Part shown: in pieces, positions 35,193-43,106 of the stretch
How positions within the stretch are numbered: the stretch's first letter is position 1
How the letters are laid out: the number at the start of each line of letters is the position of its first letter
NCBI GenBank assembly: GCA_016719225.1
Contig: JADKAN010000004.1
Location: 310,001 to 374,000 of the forward strand
Direction: 5' to 3'
DNA: 64,000 bases
From: Flavobacteriales bacterium
GTDB taxonomy: Bacteria > Bacteroidota > Bacteroidia > Flavobacteriales_F > PHOS-HE28
Made by a program: the position numbers and the translations under genes
The notes under the pieces: model-generated
The model's database searches: none
Told to the model about the DNA's origin: nothing
Seen by the model: only the letters and a program-made list of their open reading frames with translations

Positions 35193-35489
35193 ATGGTCCA
35201 TTACCTCTACATTCTTTACAGCAACAAGGTGGATCGGTACTATGTTGGCGAAAGTGTCGACCCTGTGGACCGATCGATCCAGCACAACGAACACCTCTAC
35301 ACAGGTTCAGCCACGTCCATCGCCAACGACTGGATTCTGCAGATCGCTGTGATCTGCGTGGACCGTTCCCATGCGAGAAGGCTCGAGAAGTGGATCAAGT
35401 CACAGAAAAGCAGGACCACGATCAAGCGGATGATCGAAGAAGATCAATACCGGAACTATCAGGTAGATCGGTTCCGGGAATTGCAGTAG
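35193..35489 (+). CDS. GIY-YIG family endonuclease, copy 2 (intact)
   Basis: 98-residue single-domain GIY-YIG protein of the UPF0213/YhbQ-like size class. The motif Tyr pair (YILYSNK-x3-YYVGES), the conserved Arg (VDRSIQHNEH) and the Glu in ARRLEKWIKS are present, so it could be an active nuclease. It ends YQVDRFRELQ. It starts 17 bp behind the duplicated terminator hairpin and is followed at once by another duplicated tRNA 3' end. Intact reading and preserved catalytic residues argue that this copy is, or recently was, functional. Role unknown; see the findings for a mobility hypothesis. Confidence 0.78.
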   Translation: MVHYLYILYSNKVDRYYVGESVDPVDRSIQHNEHLYTGSATSIANDWILQIAVICVDRSHARRLEKWIKSQKSRTTIKRMIEEDQYRNYQVDRFRELQ

Positions 35490-35499
35490 GGGGTCGTTG

Positions 35500-35517
35500 C
35501 CCCGATACGTATCGGGG
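35500..35517. repeat. CCCCGATA palindrome, perfect copy in unit 3
   Basis: CCCCGATACGTATCGGGG inside the second duplicated tRNA T-arm. Same 18-mer as at 20151-20168 and 20223-20240. Confidence 0.85.
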
Positions 35518-35572
35518 CAAGTCCAACCCGGGGAGCGAAAGGCCTCAGCGTACAGCTGGGGCCTTTTTCGCG

Positions 35573-35625
35573 ATGGTCCATTACCTCTAAAAGCCCTACA
35601 GCAACAACGCGGAGCGCGGGATCAC
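35573..35625 (+). pseudogene. GIY-YIG gene remnant, copy 3
   Basis: Starts with the same ATGGTCCATTACCTCTA as copies 1 and 2, then reads a stop at codon 6 (MVHYL-stop). CTACAGCAACAA and further scattered matches continue to about 35625 before similarity is lost. Confidence 0.55.
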
Positions 35626-35663
35626 TTTTGTTCGCTGCGGGATCATAAGTTCCCTTCGGACGC

Positions 35664-36179
35664 TTATTTCAAGCGTTTGCACCGCAGGTCCAGCGAATCA
35701 TGTAGAATGATGGAGGTGAGTTGTGCGACCGGGTCCGTGAATCCGCTCCGTGGCCCGCAATCGCATAGGTCGGTCAACGGGTCGCGGTCCACGAGCAGGG
35801 CTTCCAATTCAGGGACCGTAGGCGCGTTCCCAAGTTCCGCGTATTCGGCATACGTCGTGCGCAAGAACCCCACGTTCACCCCGATGCCTCTTCGATCCAG
35901 CAGCCATCCTTCGCCCAGGTCCAGGGGGATGGACATATTTCCCCCTGTGCCCAGGTCGCGCGGATGCGGATAGGAGATGATCCTACTTCCATCGTCACTG
36001 AGAAGCACGGGGACTTGGGCGCGGTGGTCCGCCTTGGTGCGATAGACCAGCAGGTGCGCGGTCGCCGACACTCCGGGCAGTTCCGTATTTCCCGATGCTG
36101 AGTCCACCGTTCCTGTCCCCTTCGCGCAATGGCAGCTGAACAACAGGGGCACTATGGCGAATAGCACGGCCGGCCTCAT
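35664..36179 (-). CDS. Hypothetical lipoprotein cotranscribed with a C10 peptidase
   Basis: 171 residues with a lipoprotein-like signal (LFSCHC near residue 14-18). The mature part contains VSATAHLLVYRTKADHRAQV and NMSIPLDLGEGWLLDRRGIG; no family recognised. Its ATG overlaps the stop of the C10 peptidase by 4 bp (36176-36179). In other C10 (streptopain) loci the neighbouring gene often encodes an inhibitor, so a protective inhibitor role is conceivable but only inferred from position. The N-terminal CHC makes the exact lipidated Cys uncertain. Confidence 0.72.
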   Translation of the reverse strand: MRPAVLFAIVPLLFSCHCAKGTGTVDSASGNTELPGVSATAHLLVYRTKADHRAQVPVLLSDDGSRIISYPHPRDLGTGGNMSIPLDLGEGWLLDRRGIGVNVGFLRTTYAEYAELGNAPTVPELEALLVDRDPLTDLCDCGPRSGFTDPVAQLTSIILHDSLDLRCKRLK

Positions 36180-38812
36180 CGGGTAATGATGATCTTGGCA
36201 GTACGCACACCTTGATCGGTCTGCAGCTTTGCCACATAGGCGCCGGGTGGGAATGTGGAGACGTCGAGCGTGATCGCAGGGAGGTCATTACTATCCAGAA
36301 GCCGGTCCAGTACGGTTCTTCCATCCGTACCGAAAAGCTCAATGCGCAGCGGTGTTCCTGTAAAAGCACCCAGATCCACCACGAGGCGATCACTGGCCGG
36401 GTTCGGCCGGAACGAGATCCCCTCCACCGCCGGGATTTCAGTGACCGCCACGTTCGCGCCTTTCTCAATATCAAGTTGCAGCAAATAGGTCCCGGTCTCC
36501 CCTGCGAAATACGGGGCGACATGGAACCACACGGTACCGCCTCCGGTTACCACGATGGTACCGGGCATCACGTCATCATAAGTGCCGGACCAGTTATTCC
36601 CGTCCGATGACCAGGACCAGATCCCATCCACGGAATAGTTGTTCCCATTGCCGCTATTGTAGGAATCGTGTAGGCGGGCGGTAATGGCGTAGTTCGTGCC
36701 GGATGGCAGGACCACCTTATAGAAATCCTGATCGGTGCCGTTGTGCAAATTCGAGCCGGTCGTAGGGGAATGGGCTGAATTGACCGAGAAGTTCACGGGA
36801 AGGGAATAGGCCTGTGCCGCTGTATTGTTCACCTCATACTGATCGCCCGGGACCGCGGGTGCCGTCACGGTTACAAAAACAGGGTTCGCGAAATTGGTGG
36901 ATCCCGTCAGCTGCCAGCCCGTACCATTCGGATTGTGCTGCGCAGCGATCAAGTACGTACCGGGGGTTACCGTAACTGCTGTAGGTCCGAAGGTGAGGTA
37001 CGGCGCCAAATAGGAATAGCCGCTGGGCAATCCGTTGTCCTCGTTCAAAGTCCCCACGTCCTGCGCCCAAGAACCGTCGAGGTTGTACAAAGCCACACCA
37101 TATTGGCCTTGGAAGGTGTAGTTCCCCGTGTTCACCACGTTGAGGTTCACCGAGACCTGACCGCCCTGCGTCAGTTGGTTGCCGGGAGTCACGGTGATCG
37201 CATGGGCGATCTCGATAGCGTTGGGGTTTATCACGTTCACTGGTACGAGGTTGGTGTAACCGCCGTTGTTCGCAACCAAGACCCATTCCGAGGCACCGGT
37301 AGCCCTGGACATGATGCCGATGTAATACGAACCCGGCACCATGCTGAACAGACCCGGTGTGGAGAAGACCAGGTTGTTATTGTAGACGTAGCCTGCCGGA
37401 AGGCTATATCCGTCCAGTTCTTCCACGAAGCCATAGAAATTACTGGAGGCATCGAACACCGCGGCGGCATAATCGCCACTGAACGCAGTGCTCGCGTTGT
37501 TCACGATGTTCGTAGAAACCGAGAAGGGCTGGCCGTAGTACAGCGTGTATGCGGTCGGGCTCACATAGGTATACAAACCCAGGTTGCTCGGTTGTGCGCC
37601 ACCACCGCCTCCTGTTGAAGGCTGTATGCCGATCAGCGCTTGTTGACCACTGTTGTATCCACCGGTGCCACCGCCCGTACCTGTTGATCCCGGGTTCAGC
37701 GCTCCCACTGTGAAATAGCCGTTCACTTGGCCACCCCAGCCCCAATTGAAGTGGAAGAAGTTGCTGTCGTCGTACCCATCGCAGACAAAGCAATGCCCGC
37801 CGCCGGATCCGAAGCCGGCGTAAATGATCGGTCGTGAGGCGTTCAATTCGCCCTTCAAGAGCGTGATCCAACTGCTCTCGGAATAGCTGTCGCGTTGCAC
37901 GCCTTGCATTGAAGTGGCATAGCCGAAGTAATTCTTCAGGGCATATTCCGCGCAGTTCTGGATAGGGCTCGCATCGCTCAGCACGTAGGCATTGCTGACC
38001 TGTGGGCTGTACTGCATGTCCACGGCCACGCCACAGTGGTACATCAATGTGGCCACCGCGCTGTTCGCGCCCGTCACGGTATTGGGCATGCCGGACCAGT
38101 TGTAGGTCGTTGCCGCAAAATTCGCGGACAGCGTGCCGTAGTTCGGTGCGTTGTAGGAGTGGAAACCCACCCCTTGCGCGGGATGGTTGTGGTACTTCAT
38201 GACCTGGGCCATGGCCGTCGCCACGCAACCGGTGACCGAACCACCCGGGCACATTGCGTTCACATTGGGCTGTTGGTCCCATTGGGTCTGCACCAAGGGT
38301 GACACCGACTGGATATCGCGCATCCCATGGGTCAGGCCGGCCTTGGCACGCTGCCACTCCTGTTCCAGGCTTACAGGGACCGGGGCTTGAGCAAGTATCG
38401 CACCACGTATCTGGTCCTCATAGCCTTGCAGCCATTTGGCTATGTTGGCCGGCAGCTCCACTGTGGGGAATCCCGATACCGTTGAATAGCCTAGTACGGG
38501 AACGACCACATCATCTCCGGAAACGATCACGAACGCATTGCTTCCTGAGTTGTACACGCGGTAGTAGACGACCTCGTCGGTATTGGCTTCCGCCACTCCG
38601 CTCTTCACCAGAACCAGTTGAAGGTCTTCTCCTCGAAGTGCGGACAGGCTGGTTCCGCGATGGGACAAGTAAGATGCTGCAAGGGAACGGGCGGTCCCCT
38701 CAGGCACTTGAGCCGCATGGACATGAGCCCAGTTTGTAACAAAGAGCAGGACCAAAGAGAAATTCAGTATGCGGCGCGCAAGCGACCTAATGGCGGGATC
38801 AATGATTCTCAT
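36176..38812 (-). CDS. C10 (streptopain) family cysteine peptidase with T9SS sorting domain
   Basis: 878-residue secreted protease. Signal peptide (about 10-35), propeptide of the C10 type (about 40-150; VPEGTARSLAASYLSHRG, GSNAFVIVSGDDVVVPVLGY), catalytic domain with the Cys in GCVATAMAQVMKYHNHP and the His/Trp region SGGGHCFVCDGYDD and FFHFNWGWGGQVNGYF. Then come beta-sandwich repeats (about 410-720), a pre-peptidase-type domain (DQDFYKVVLPSGTNYAIT) and a T9SS type A signal (FRPNPASDRLVVDLGAF ... AKIIITR). ATG 38812 starts a credible leader. Likely an exported or surface-attached protease for protein scavenging. Confidence 0.9.
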   Translation of the reverse strand: MRIIDPAIRSLARRILNFSLVLLFVTNWAHVHAAQVPEGTARSLAASYLSHRGTSLSALRGEDLQLVLVKSGVAEANTDEVVYYRVYNSGSNAFVIVSGDDVVVPVLGYSTVSGFPTVELPANIAKWLQGYEDQIRGAILAQAPVPVSLEQEWQRAKAGLTHGMRDIQSVSPLVQTQWDQQPNVNAMCPGGSVTGCVATAMAQVMKYHNHPAQGVGFHSYNAPNYGTLSANFAATTYNWSGMPNTVTGANSAVATLMYHCGVAVDMQYSPQVSNAYVLSDASPIQNCAEYALKNYFGYATSMQGVQRDSYSESSWITLLKGELNASRPIIYAGFGSGGGHCFVCDGYDDSNFFHFNWGWGGQVNGYFTVGALNPGSTGTGGGTGGYNSGQQALIGIQPSTGGGGGAQPSNLGLYTYVSPTAYTLYYGQPFSVSTNIVNNASTAFSGDYAAAVFDASSNFYGFVEELDGYSLPAGYVYNNNLVFSTPGLFSMVPGSYYIGIMSRATGASEWVLVANNGGYTNLVPVNVINPNAIEIAHAITVTPGNQLTQGGQVSVNLNVVNTGNYTFQGQYGVALYNLDGSWAQDVGTLNEDNGLPSGYSYLAPYLTFGPTAVTVTPGTYLIAAQHNPNGTGWQLTGSTNFANPVFVTVTAPAVPGDQYEVNNTAAQAYSLPVNFSVNSAHSPTTGSNLHNGTDQDFYKVVLPSGTNYAITARLHDSYNSGNGNNYSVDGIWSWSSDGNNWSGTYDDVMPGTIVVTGGGTVWFHVAPYFAGETGTYLLQLDIEKGANVAVTEIPAVEGISFRPNPASDRLVVDLGAFTGTPLRIELFGTDGRTVLDRLLDSNDLPAITLDVSTFPPGAYVAKLQTDQGVRTAKIIITR

Positions 38813-38925
38813 TGCTGTAGCCACATTCCATGAGAGGGATGGCCTTGACAAGATTAGGTGTTCCAGAACAAGCAGGCAATCCCCAAAACTGGGGATGTCG
38901 GCCACTCATGCGAGCGGCCTATCCG

Positions 38926-39129
38926 TCAGTTATCAAGCGCACTGCTACCTCGGAGATGGGTGATCACACTTTGTAGAAGGATGCCTAGGAAGACACCGAT
39001 CATGATCAAGTAGATCATCTGGATGATCCGTATATTCCCGTTACCGATCAAACGGGAAAACCCACTAACGGAAAGGATGAGACCGAATGCCGGCAGAACG
39101 AATTTGCGGATGCGGGCTTTGCGTTCCAT
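38926..39129 (-). CDS. Small membrane protein, unknown
   Basis: 67 residues, basic N-terminus (MERKARIRKF) and two hydrophobic helices (FVLPAFGLILSVSGFSRL; MIYLIMIGVFLGILLQSVI). Protein-like composition and a clean ATG; no family recognised. It lies alone between the C10 peptidase and preA, both on the same strand. The flanking gaps (38813-38925, 39130-39255) show nothing. Confidence 0.55.
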   Translation of the reverse strand: MERKARIRKFVLPAFGLILSVSGFSRLIGNGNIRIIQMIYLIMIGVFLGILLQSVITHLRGSSALDN

Positions 39130-39255
39130 GGTAATGGAGTTAACTGGTCATGACGAATATAGTGCAGTGAGTGTGCCTCCAGGATCCTTCCTGTGGGAGC
39201 ATGGATACGTAATGCAAGGACGAACCCTTCCCCCTGGGGGATGGTTGAACAGTGC

Positions 39256-40605
39256 TTATCCCTTATAGTGCCGAGGCTTCATCTTCGCCAAGGCTTCCGC
39301 AGGTTCGGGTACCCAGTGGTGTAAACCGCCAGCCAACGGGTCATCAAAAGTCTTCGGGATGTTGCCTGCACGTGTACGGTCACCCCAGGTGAGGTGTTCC
39401 TTGCCGTCATCGCGGCGTTCCATGGTGATGCAATCCTCCACGGGGCAAACGATGGAGCAGAGGTTGCAGCCCACGCAGTTCTCTTCGATGATCGTCGGCT
39501 TGCGGTCCGTGGGGTCGCTGCTTAGCGAGATGGCCTGGTGCGCGCCGTCCTCGCAGGCGGTGTAACAGAGCTGGCAGCCGATGCACTTGTCCTTGTTGAT
39601 GTCGGCCACCACCTTGTACTTCAGGTTGAGGTCTTCCCAATGCAAAATGTTCGGAAGTGCTTTCCCACGGAAGTCCTCAATGGTCTTGAATCCCTTTTCA
39701 TCCATGTAGCCCTCAAGTCCTGTTTTCAGGTCGCGGATGATGCCGAAGCCGAAGTGCATCACGGCGGTGCATACTTGCACGGAAGTGGCACCAAGGAGAA
39801 TGAACTCCGCAGCATCACGCCAATTCTCCACGCCGCCGATCCCGCTTATCGGAATTCCGACCTGCTGGTCCTGCGCACAATTCTTCAGCATGTTCAGCGC
39901 GATCGGCTTCACGGCAGGACCGCAATAGCCGCCGTTGGTGCTCTTGCCGTCCACGTTGGGGGAGGGTACGAAGGTGTCCAGGTCCACGCCAATGACGCTT
40001 TGGATCGTGTTGATCAACGAGATCGCATCGCTACCACCCGCTCTTGCTGCACGCGCCGGCCGCGTGATGTCCGAAATGTTCGGCGTGAGTTTCGTGATCA
40101 CGGGGATCTTGGCCACTTCCTTTACCCATTCCACTATGGTCTGCAACACCTTCGGCTCCTGGCCCACGGCGCTGCCCATGCCGCGCTCACACATGCCGTG
40201 CGGACAGCCGAAGTTCAGCTCGATGCCATCGGCCCCGGCGTTCTCCACGTCGCGCACGATGTTGTGCCACTCCTCGCGCGTTTCCACCATCAGCGAGGCG
40301 ATCACGGCATGGTCCGGGAAGCGCTTCTTCACCTCGGCGATCTCGCGCAGATTGTCCTTCAACGGCCGGTCGGTGATCAGCTCGATGTTGTTGAAGCCGA
40401 CCATCCGGTTGTCGCGGTAGTTCAAGGCACCGTAGCGGCTGCTCACATTTACCACGGGAACGCCGAGGGTCTTCCACACGGCACCGCCCCAACCCGCATC
40501 GAAGGCTTTCATGATCTGGTAACCGGAATTCGTTGGCGGAGCAGAAGCAAGCCAAAAGGGATTGGGACTCTTGATCCCAGCGAGATTCGTTCTAAGATCT
40601 GCCAT
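39256..40605 (-). CDS. preA: NAD-dependent dihydropyrimidine dehydrogenase subunit PreA
   Basis: 449-residue FMN/Fe-S subunit that reduces uracil or thymine (first step of reductive pyrimidine breakdown). The N-terminal dihydroorotate-dehydrogenase-like barrel (about 1-310) has ELNFGCPHGMCERGMGSAVG, with the catalytic-loop Cys, and VITKLTPNISDI. The C-terminal part carries two 4Fe-4S clusters (CIGCQLCYTACEDGAHQ; CVGCNLCSIVCPVEDC). 3 bp downstream of preT, with which it forms the PreTA enzyme; the ureidopropionase-like gene is upstream in the same direction. Confidence 0.94.
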   Translation of the reverse strand: MADLRTNLAGIKSPNPFWLASAPPTNSGYQIMKAFDAGWGGAVWKTLGVPVVNVSSRYGALNYRDNRMVGFNNIELITDRPLKDNLREIAEVKKRFPDHAVIASLMVETREEWHNIVRDVENAGADGIELNFGCPHGMCERGMGSAVGQEPKVLQTIVEWVKEVAKIPVITKLTPNISDITRPARAARAGGSDAISLINTIQSVIGVDLDTFVPSPNVDGKSTNGGYCGPAVKPIALNMLKNCAQDQQVGIPISGIGGVENWRDAAEFILLGATSVQVCTAVMHFGFGIIRDLKTGLEGYMDEKGFKTIEDFRGKALPNILHWEDLNLKYKVVADINKDKCIGCQLCYTACEDGAHQAISLSSDPTDRKPTIIEENCVGCNLCSIVCPVEDCITMERRDDGKEHLTWGDRTRAGNIPKTFDDPLAGGLHHWVPEPAEALAKMKPRHYKG

Positions 40606-40608
40606 GTC

Positions 40609-41952
40609 TTAATTCTTCAGGTATTGATCAATTCCGTGCGCAGCTTTTTTTGCTTCCGCTGCGGCATTCACTACTTCCACACCACCGTTCACAGCATCGC
40701 CCGCTGCGAAATACTTCGGGTTGTTGGTCTGAAAATGTTCGTTCACGACCAACCTTCCGCGATCATCAAGGATGCGGCTCTTGTGTTCCTGTTTCACACC
40801 CGCGATCTGCTCCAGCAGTTCAACCTGTTTCCCTTGGCCGGTGCCGAGCAACACCATGTCGCAAGCTTCAATGAACTCGCTTCCTGGTATCACTTCGATC
40901 TTTCCGTAGGCCGCTTTATTCCGGTTGAATTTCACGCCGGTCACGGTCTTGTCTCCCATCACCTCAACAGGCGTGACATTGAACAATGCCTTCGCTCCGC
41001 TCTTTTTAGCGAGGTCGAACTCGAAGCTGTACGCGCCCATTTCCTCGGGTCCGCGACGGTATGCGATGATGACGCTTTCTGCCCCCATGCGGCAGCTTTC
41101 GCTCGCCGCGTCCATGGCCGTGTTGCCACCCCCGAGCACAACCACCTTTTGACCGACTTGGGTCTGGTGCTGTTTCATCCGTAGCTCTTCCACGAACTCC
41201 AGTGCACCGATCACACCTTGCTTGTCTTCTCCGGGAATGCCCAAGGTGGAAGTCGCTCCCAGGCCGATGCCGATGAAGATCGCGTCATAGCCCTTCTCCA
41301 ATTCCTCGAAGTCCGCACGACCGGCGATGGGCTTGTTGTAATGCACGTTGAAGCCGAACTGATCTTGTAGATATCCGACCTCATCCACGGCCTCTTCGTT
41401 CGTGAGCTTGTATGGCGCCACGCCGTAAGCGCAGAGGCCGCTGGGCTTGGCTTTCGCCTCGAAGATGTCCACTTCATGGCCGAGCATCCGAAGCTCGCAG
41501 GCACAAGCGATCCCCGCAGGCCCTGCTCCGATCACAGCGACCTTCTTGCCTGTGTCCTTGCCGGTTCGAAAGAGCTTCTTCTTCGAGCGGATCACCTTAT
41601 CGGTGGCATGCGATTGTAAACGACCGATCTCGATGGGCTTTACGTCGCTGAGGTTGTAAACGCAGGCTCCCTCGCAAAGCTCCTCGGTGGGACAAACGTT
41701 CCCGCAGGCATGGCCCATCCAGTTGCTCTCATAGATGGTTTTGGCGGCACCATCCTTGTTGTCGCTGTTGATCTGCCGGATGAAGAGCGGGATGTCGATC
41801 CCCGTAGGACAAGCGGTGATGCAAGGCGCATCGTAACAGTACAGGCAACGGGAGCTTTCGTAGTAAGCCTCCGTGTCCGTCATCAACGGCTTCTTCGCGT
41901 GGAAGTTGGCCGCGAATTCGGCAGGCGTCGTAGGTTTCTTGTATTCTGCCAT
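40609..41952 (-). CDS. preT: Dihydropyrimidine dehydrogenase subunit PreT (NADH-oxidising flavoprotein)
   Basis: 447-residue glutamate-synthase-small-subunit-like flavoprotein, partner of PreA. N-terminal Fe-S binding region (CLYCYDAPCITACPTGIDIP, ACGNVCPTEELCEGAC), FAD motif VAVIGAGPAGIACACELRML, and NAD motif VVVLGGGNTAMDAASESC. The end, YFAAGDAVNGGVEVVNAAAE, closes the FAD site. ATG 41952 gives MAEYKKPTT; a further upstream start would translate a repeat element. It passes electrons from NADH to PreA. Confidence 0.93.
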   Translation of the reverse strand: MAEYKKPTTPAEFAANFHAKKPLMTDTEAYYESSRCLYCYDAPCITACPTGIDIPLFIRQINSDNKDGAAKTIYESNWMGHACGNVCPTEELCEGACVYNLSDVKPIEIGRLQSHATDKVIRSKKKLFRTGKDTGKKVAVIGAGPAGIACACELRMLGHEVDIFEAKAKPSGLCAYGVAPYKLTNEEAVDEVGYLQDQFGFNVHYNKPIAGRADFEELEKGYDAIFIGIGLGATSTLGIPGEDKQGVIGALEFVEELRMKQHQTQVGQKVVVLGGGNTAMDAASESCRMGAESVIIAYRRGPEEMGAYSFEFDLAKKSGAKALFNVTPVEVMGDKTVTGVKFNRNKAAYGKIEVIPGSEFIEACDMVLLGTGQGKQVELLEQIAGVKQEHKSRILDDRGRLVVNEHFQTNNPKYFAAGDAVNGGVEVVNAAAEAKKAAHGIDQYLKN

Positions 41953-41967
41953 TGGAGTGCGTTTCCT

Positions 41968-42041
41968 GTTGCGGGTTGGCGTGTTACGGGTTGATGGGGC
42001 TGTGGGTCGAACGCGTAACACGTAACGTGCTAACCCGTAAC
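41968..42041. repeat. Inverted repeat of GTTACGGGTT words
   Basis: Left arm GTTGCGGGTTGGCGTGTTAC-GGGTTG (41968-41993); right arm (42011-42041) reads on the other strand GTTACGGGTTAGCACGTTAC and GTGTTACGCG. Similar words (CGTGTTATCGGGTCGCGGGT) recur at 42968-43012, upstream of the next gene. It lies between the ureidopropionase-like gene and preT. Confidence 0.5.
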
Positions 42042-42052
42042 GAACGTGAATT

Positions 42053-42919
42053 TCAAAGTTCCACCAACCTCCCGTAGGTCTCCGGCCTTCTGTCCCTGAA
42101 GAATTGCCACGTACTCCGCACTTCTTCGATCAAGTCGAGGTCAAATTCAGCAACGAGCAATTCATCGTCATCACGGCTCGCTTGTGCGAAGATCTGTCCG
42201 CGCGGGTCCACGAAGTAGCTCTGCCCATAGAACTTGCCGAGGTTCCATGGTTTCTCTTCGCCTACCCTGTTGATGCAGCCCATGAAATAACCGTTCGCCG
42301 CGGCGTGCGCAGGTTGCTCCAGTTTCCAGAGGTATTCGCTGAGGCCAGCCACTGTGGCGGAAGGGTTGTAGACGATCTCCGCGCCGTTGAGGCCAAGGCA
42401 GCGCGCGCCGTCGGGGAAGTGGCGGTCGTAGCAGATGTATACGCCCACCTTAGCGTACTTCGTTTGGAACACGGGATAGCCGAGGTTACCGGGCTTGAAG
42501 AAGAATTTTTCCCAGAAGCCGGTGGTGTGCGGAATATGGTTTTTGCGGTATTTGCCTAAGTAGGTGCCATCGGCATCGATCACGGCTGCCGTGTTGTAGA
42601 GCACTCCAGGTGACTCTTTCTCGTAGATCGGTACGATGATGACCATGTTGTACTTCTTGGCGTAAGTCTGCATCAGCTCCGTGGTGGGGCCGGGCACGCT
42701 CTCCGCGCTCTCGTACCACTTCTTGTCCTGGCCGGGACAGAAGTAGGGCGTGTTGAAGATCTCCTGCAGGCAGAGGATCTGCACTCCGGCTTTCCCGGCT
42801 TTTTCGATGAAAGGGATGTGCTTCTGCACCATCGCGTTGATGATCTCGGGGATCGTGCCTTCACCTTCGGTCATCGGAAGGCTCATCTGGATGAGGCCTG
42901 ACTTGATCTTTCTTGGCAT
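42053..42919 (-). CDS. Carbon-nitrogen hydrolase, beta-ureidopropionase-like
   Basis: 288-residue nitrilase-superfamily amidase. The Glu-Lys-Cys triad is visible: LQEIFNTPYF (Glu near 53), GKYRKNHIPH (Lys) and VYICYDRHFPDGAR (Cys). The FFKPGNLGYPVF and ICYDRHFPDGARCLGLNGAE segments are those of N-carbamoyl-beta-alanine amidohydrolases, the third enzyme of reductive pyrimidine breakdown, which fits the adjacent preTA genes. N-carbamoylputrescine amidase is the main alternative. The second enzyme of the pathway (dihydropyrimidinase) is not in this window. Confidence 0.85.
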   Translation of the reverse strand: MPRKIKSGLIQMSLPMTEGEGTIPEIINAMVQKHIPFIEKAGKAGVQILCLQEIFNTPYFCPGQDKKWYESAESVPGPTTELMQTYAKKYNMVIIVPIYEKESPGVLYNTAAVIDADGTYLGKYRKNHIPHTTGFWEKFFFKPGNLGYPVFQTKYAKVGVYICYDRHFPDGARCLGLNGAEIVYNPSATVAGLSEYLWKLEQPAHAAANGYFMGCINRVGEEKPWNLGKFYGQSYFVDPRGQIFAQASRDDDELLVAEFDLDLIEEVRSTWQFFRDRRPETYGRLVEL

Positions 42920-43106
42920 TTCGGGATACGTTTCGGGTTGATCGCAGCGCCCACATCCAGTGGGTAGCGTGTTGATGGTTCACGTGTTATCGGGTCGCGG
43001 GTCCGTGTGTTGAAAGCTGTTGTACAATGCACTGGGAATGCCAATGTAGCGAACTGTTCCTGAGCTGGACAACTGTAGTGAACGCAGGTACGCCGTTCTT
43101 TGAGGC

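Larger units (their letters stand above)
34744..35625 (+). repeat. Tandem array: tRNA-Asn 3' end + terminator + GIY-YIG gene
   Basis: Unit 1 34744-35107 (364 bp), unit 2 35108-35487 (380 bp), unit 3 from 35488, conserved through about 35589 and decayed to about 35625. Every unit starts with AGGGGGTCGTTG, then AAGTCCAACCCGGGGAG (the tRNA 3' end), the terminator hairpin and ATGGTCCATTACCTCTA. In units 2 and 3 the tRNA bases GTTC between these two blocks are replaced by CCCCGATACGTATsGGGGC. Units 1 and 2 are otherwise nearly identical, differing by one inserted A near 35466. Confidence 0.9.

Noticed and set aside
34814..35590. 258-residue fusion protein starting with GIY-YIG
   Set aside because: Only the first 91 residues are protein-like; the rest is a wrong-frame reading of the next repeat unit after a one-base loss.
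39538..41184. 548-codon plus-strand open frame over preA/preT
   Set aside because: Antisense of two recognised genes, with typical high-GC shadow composition.
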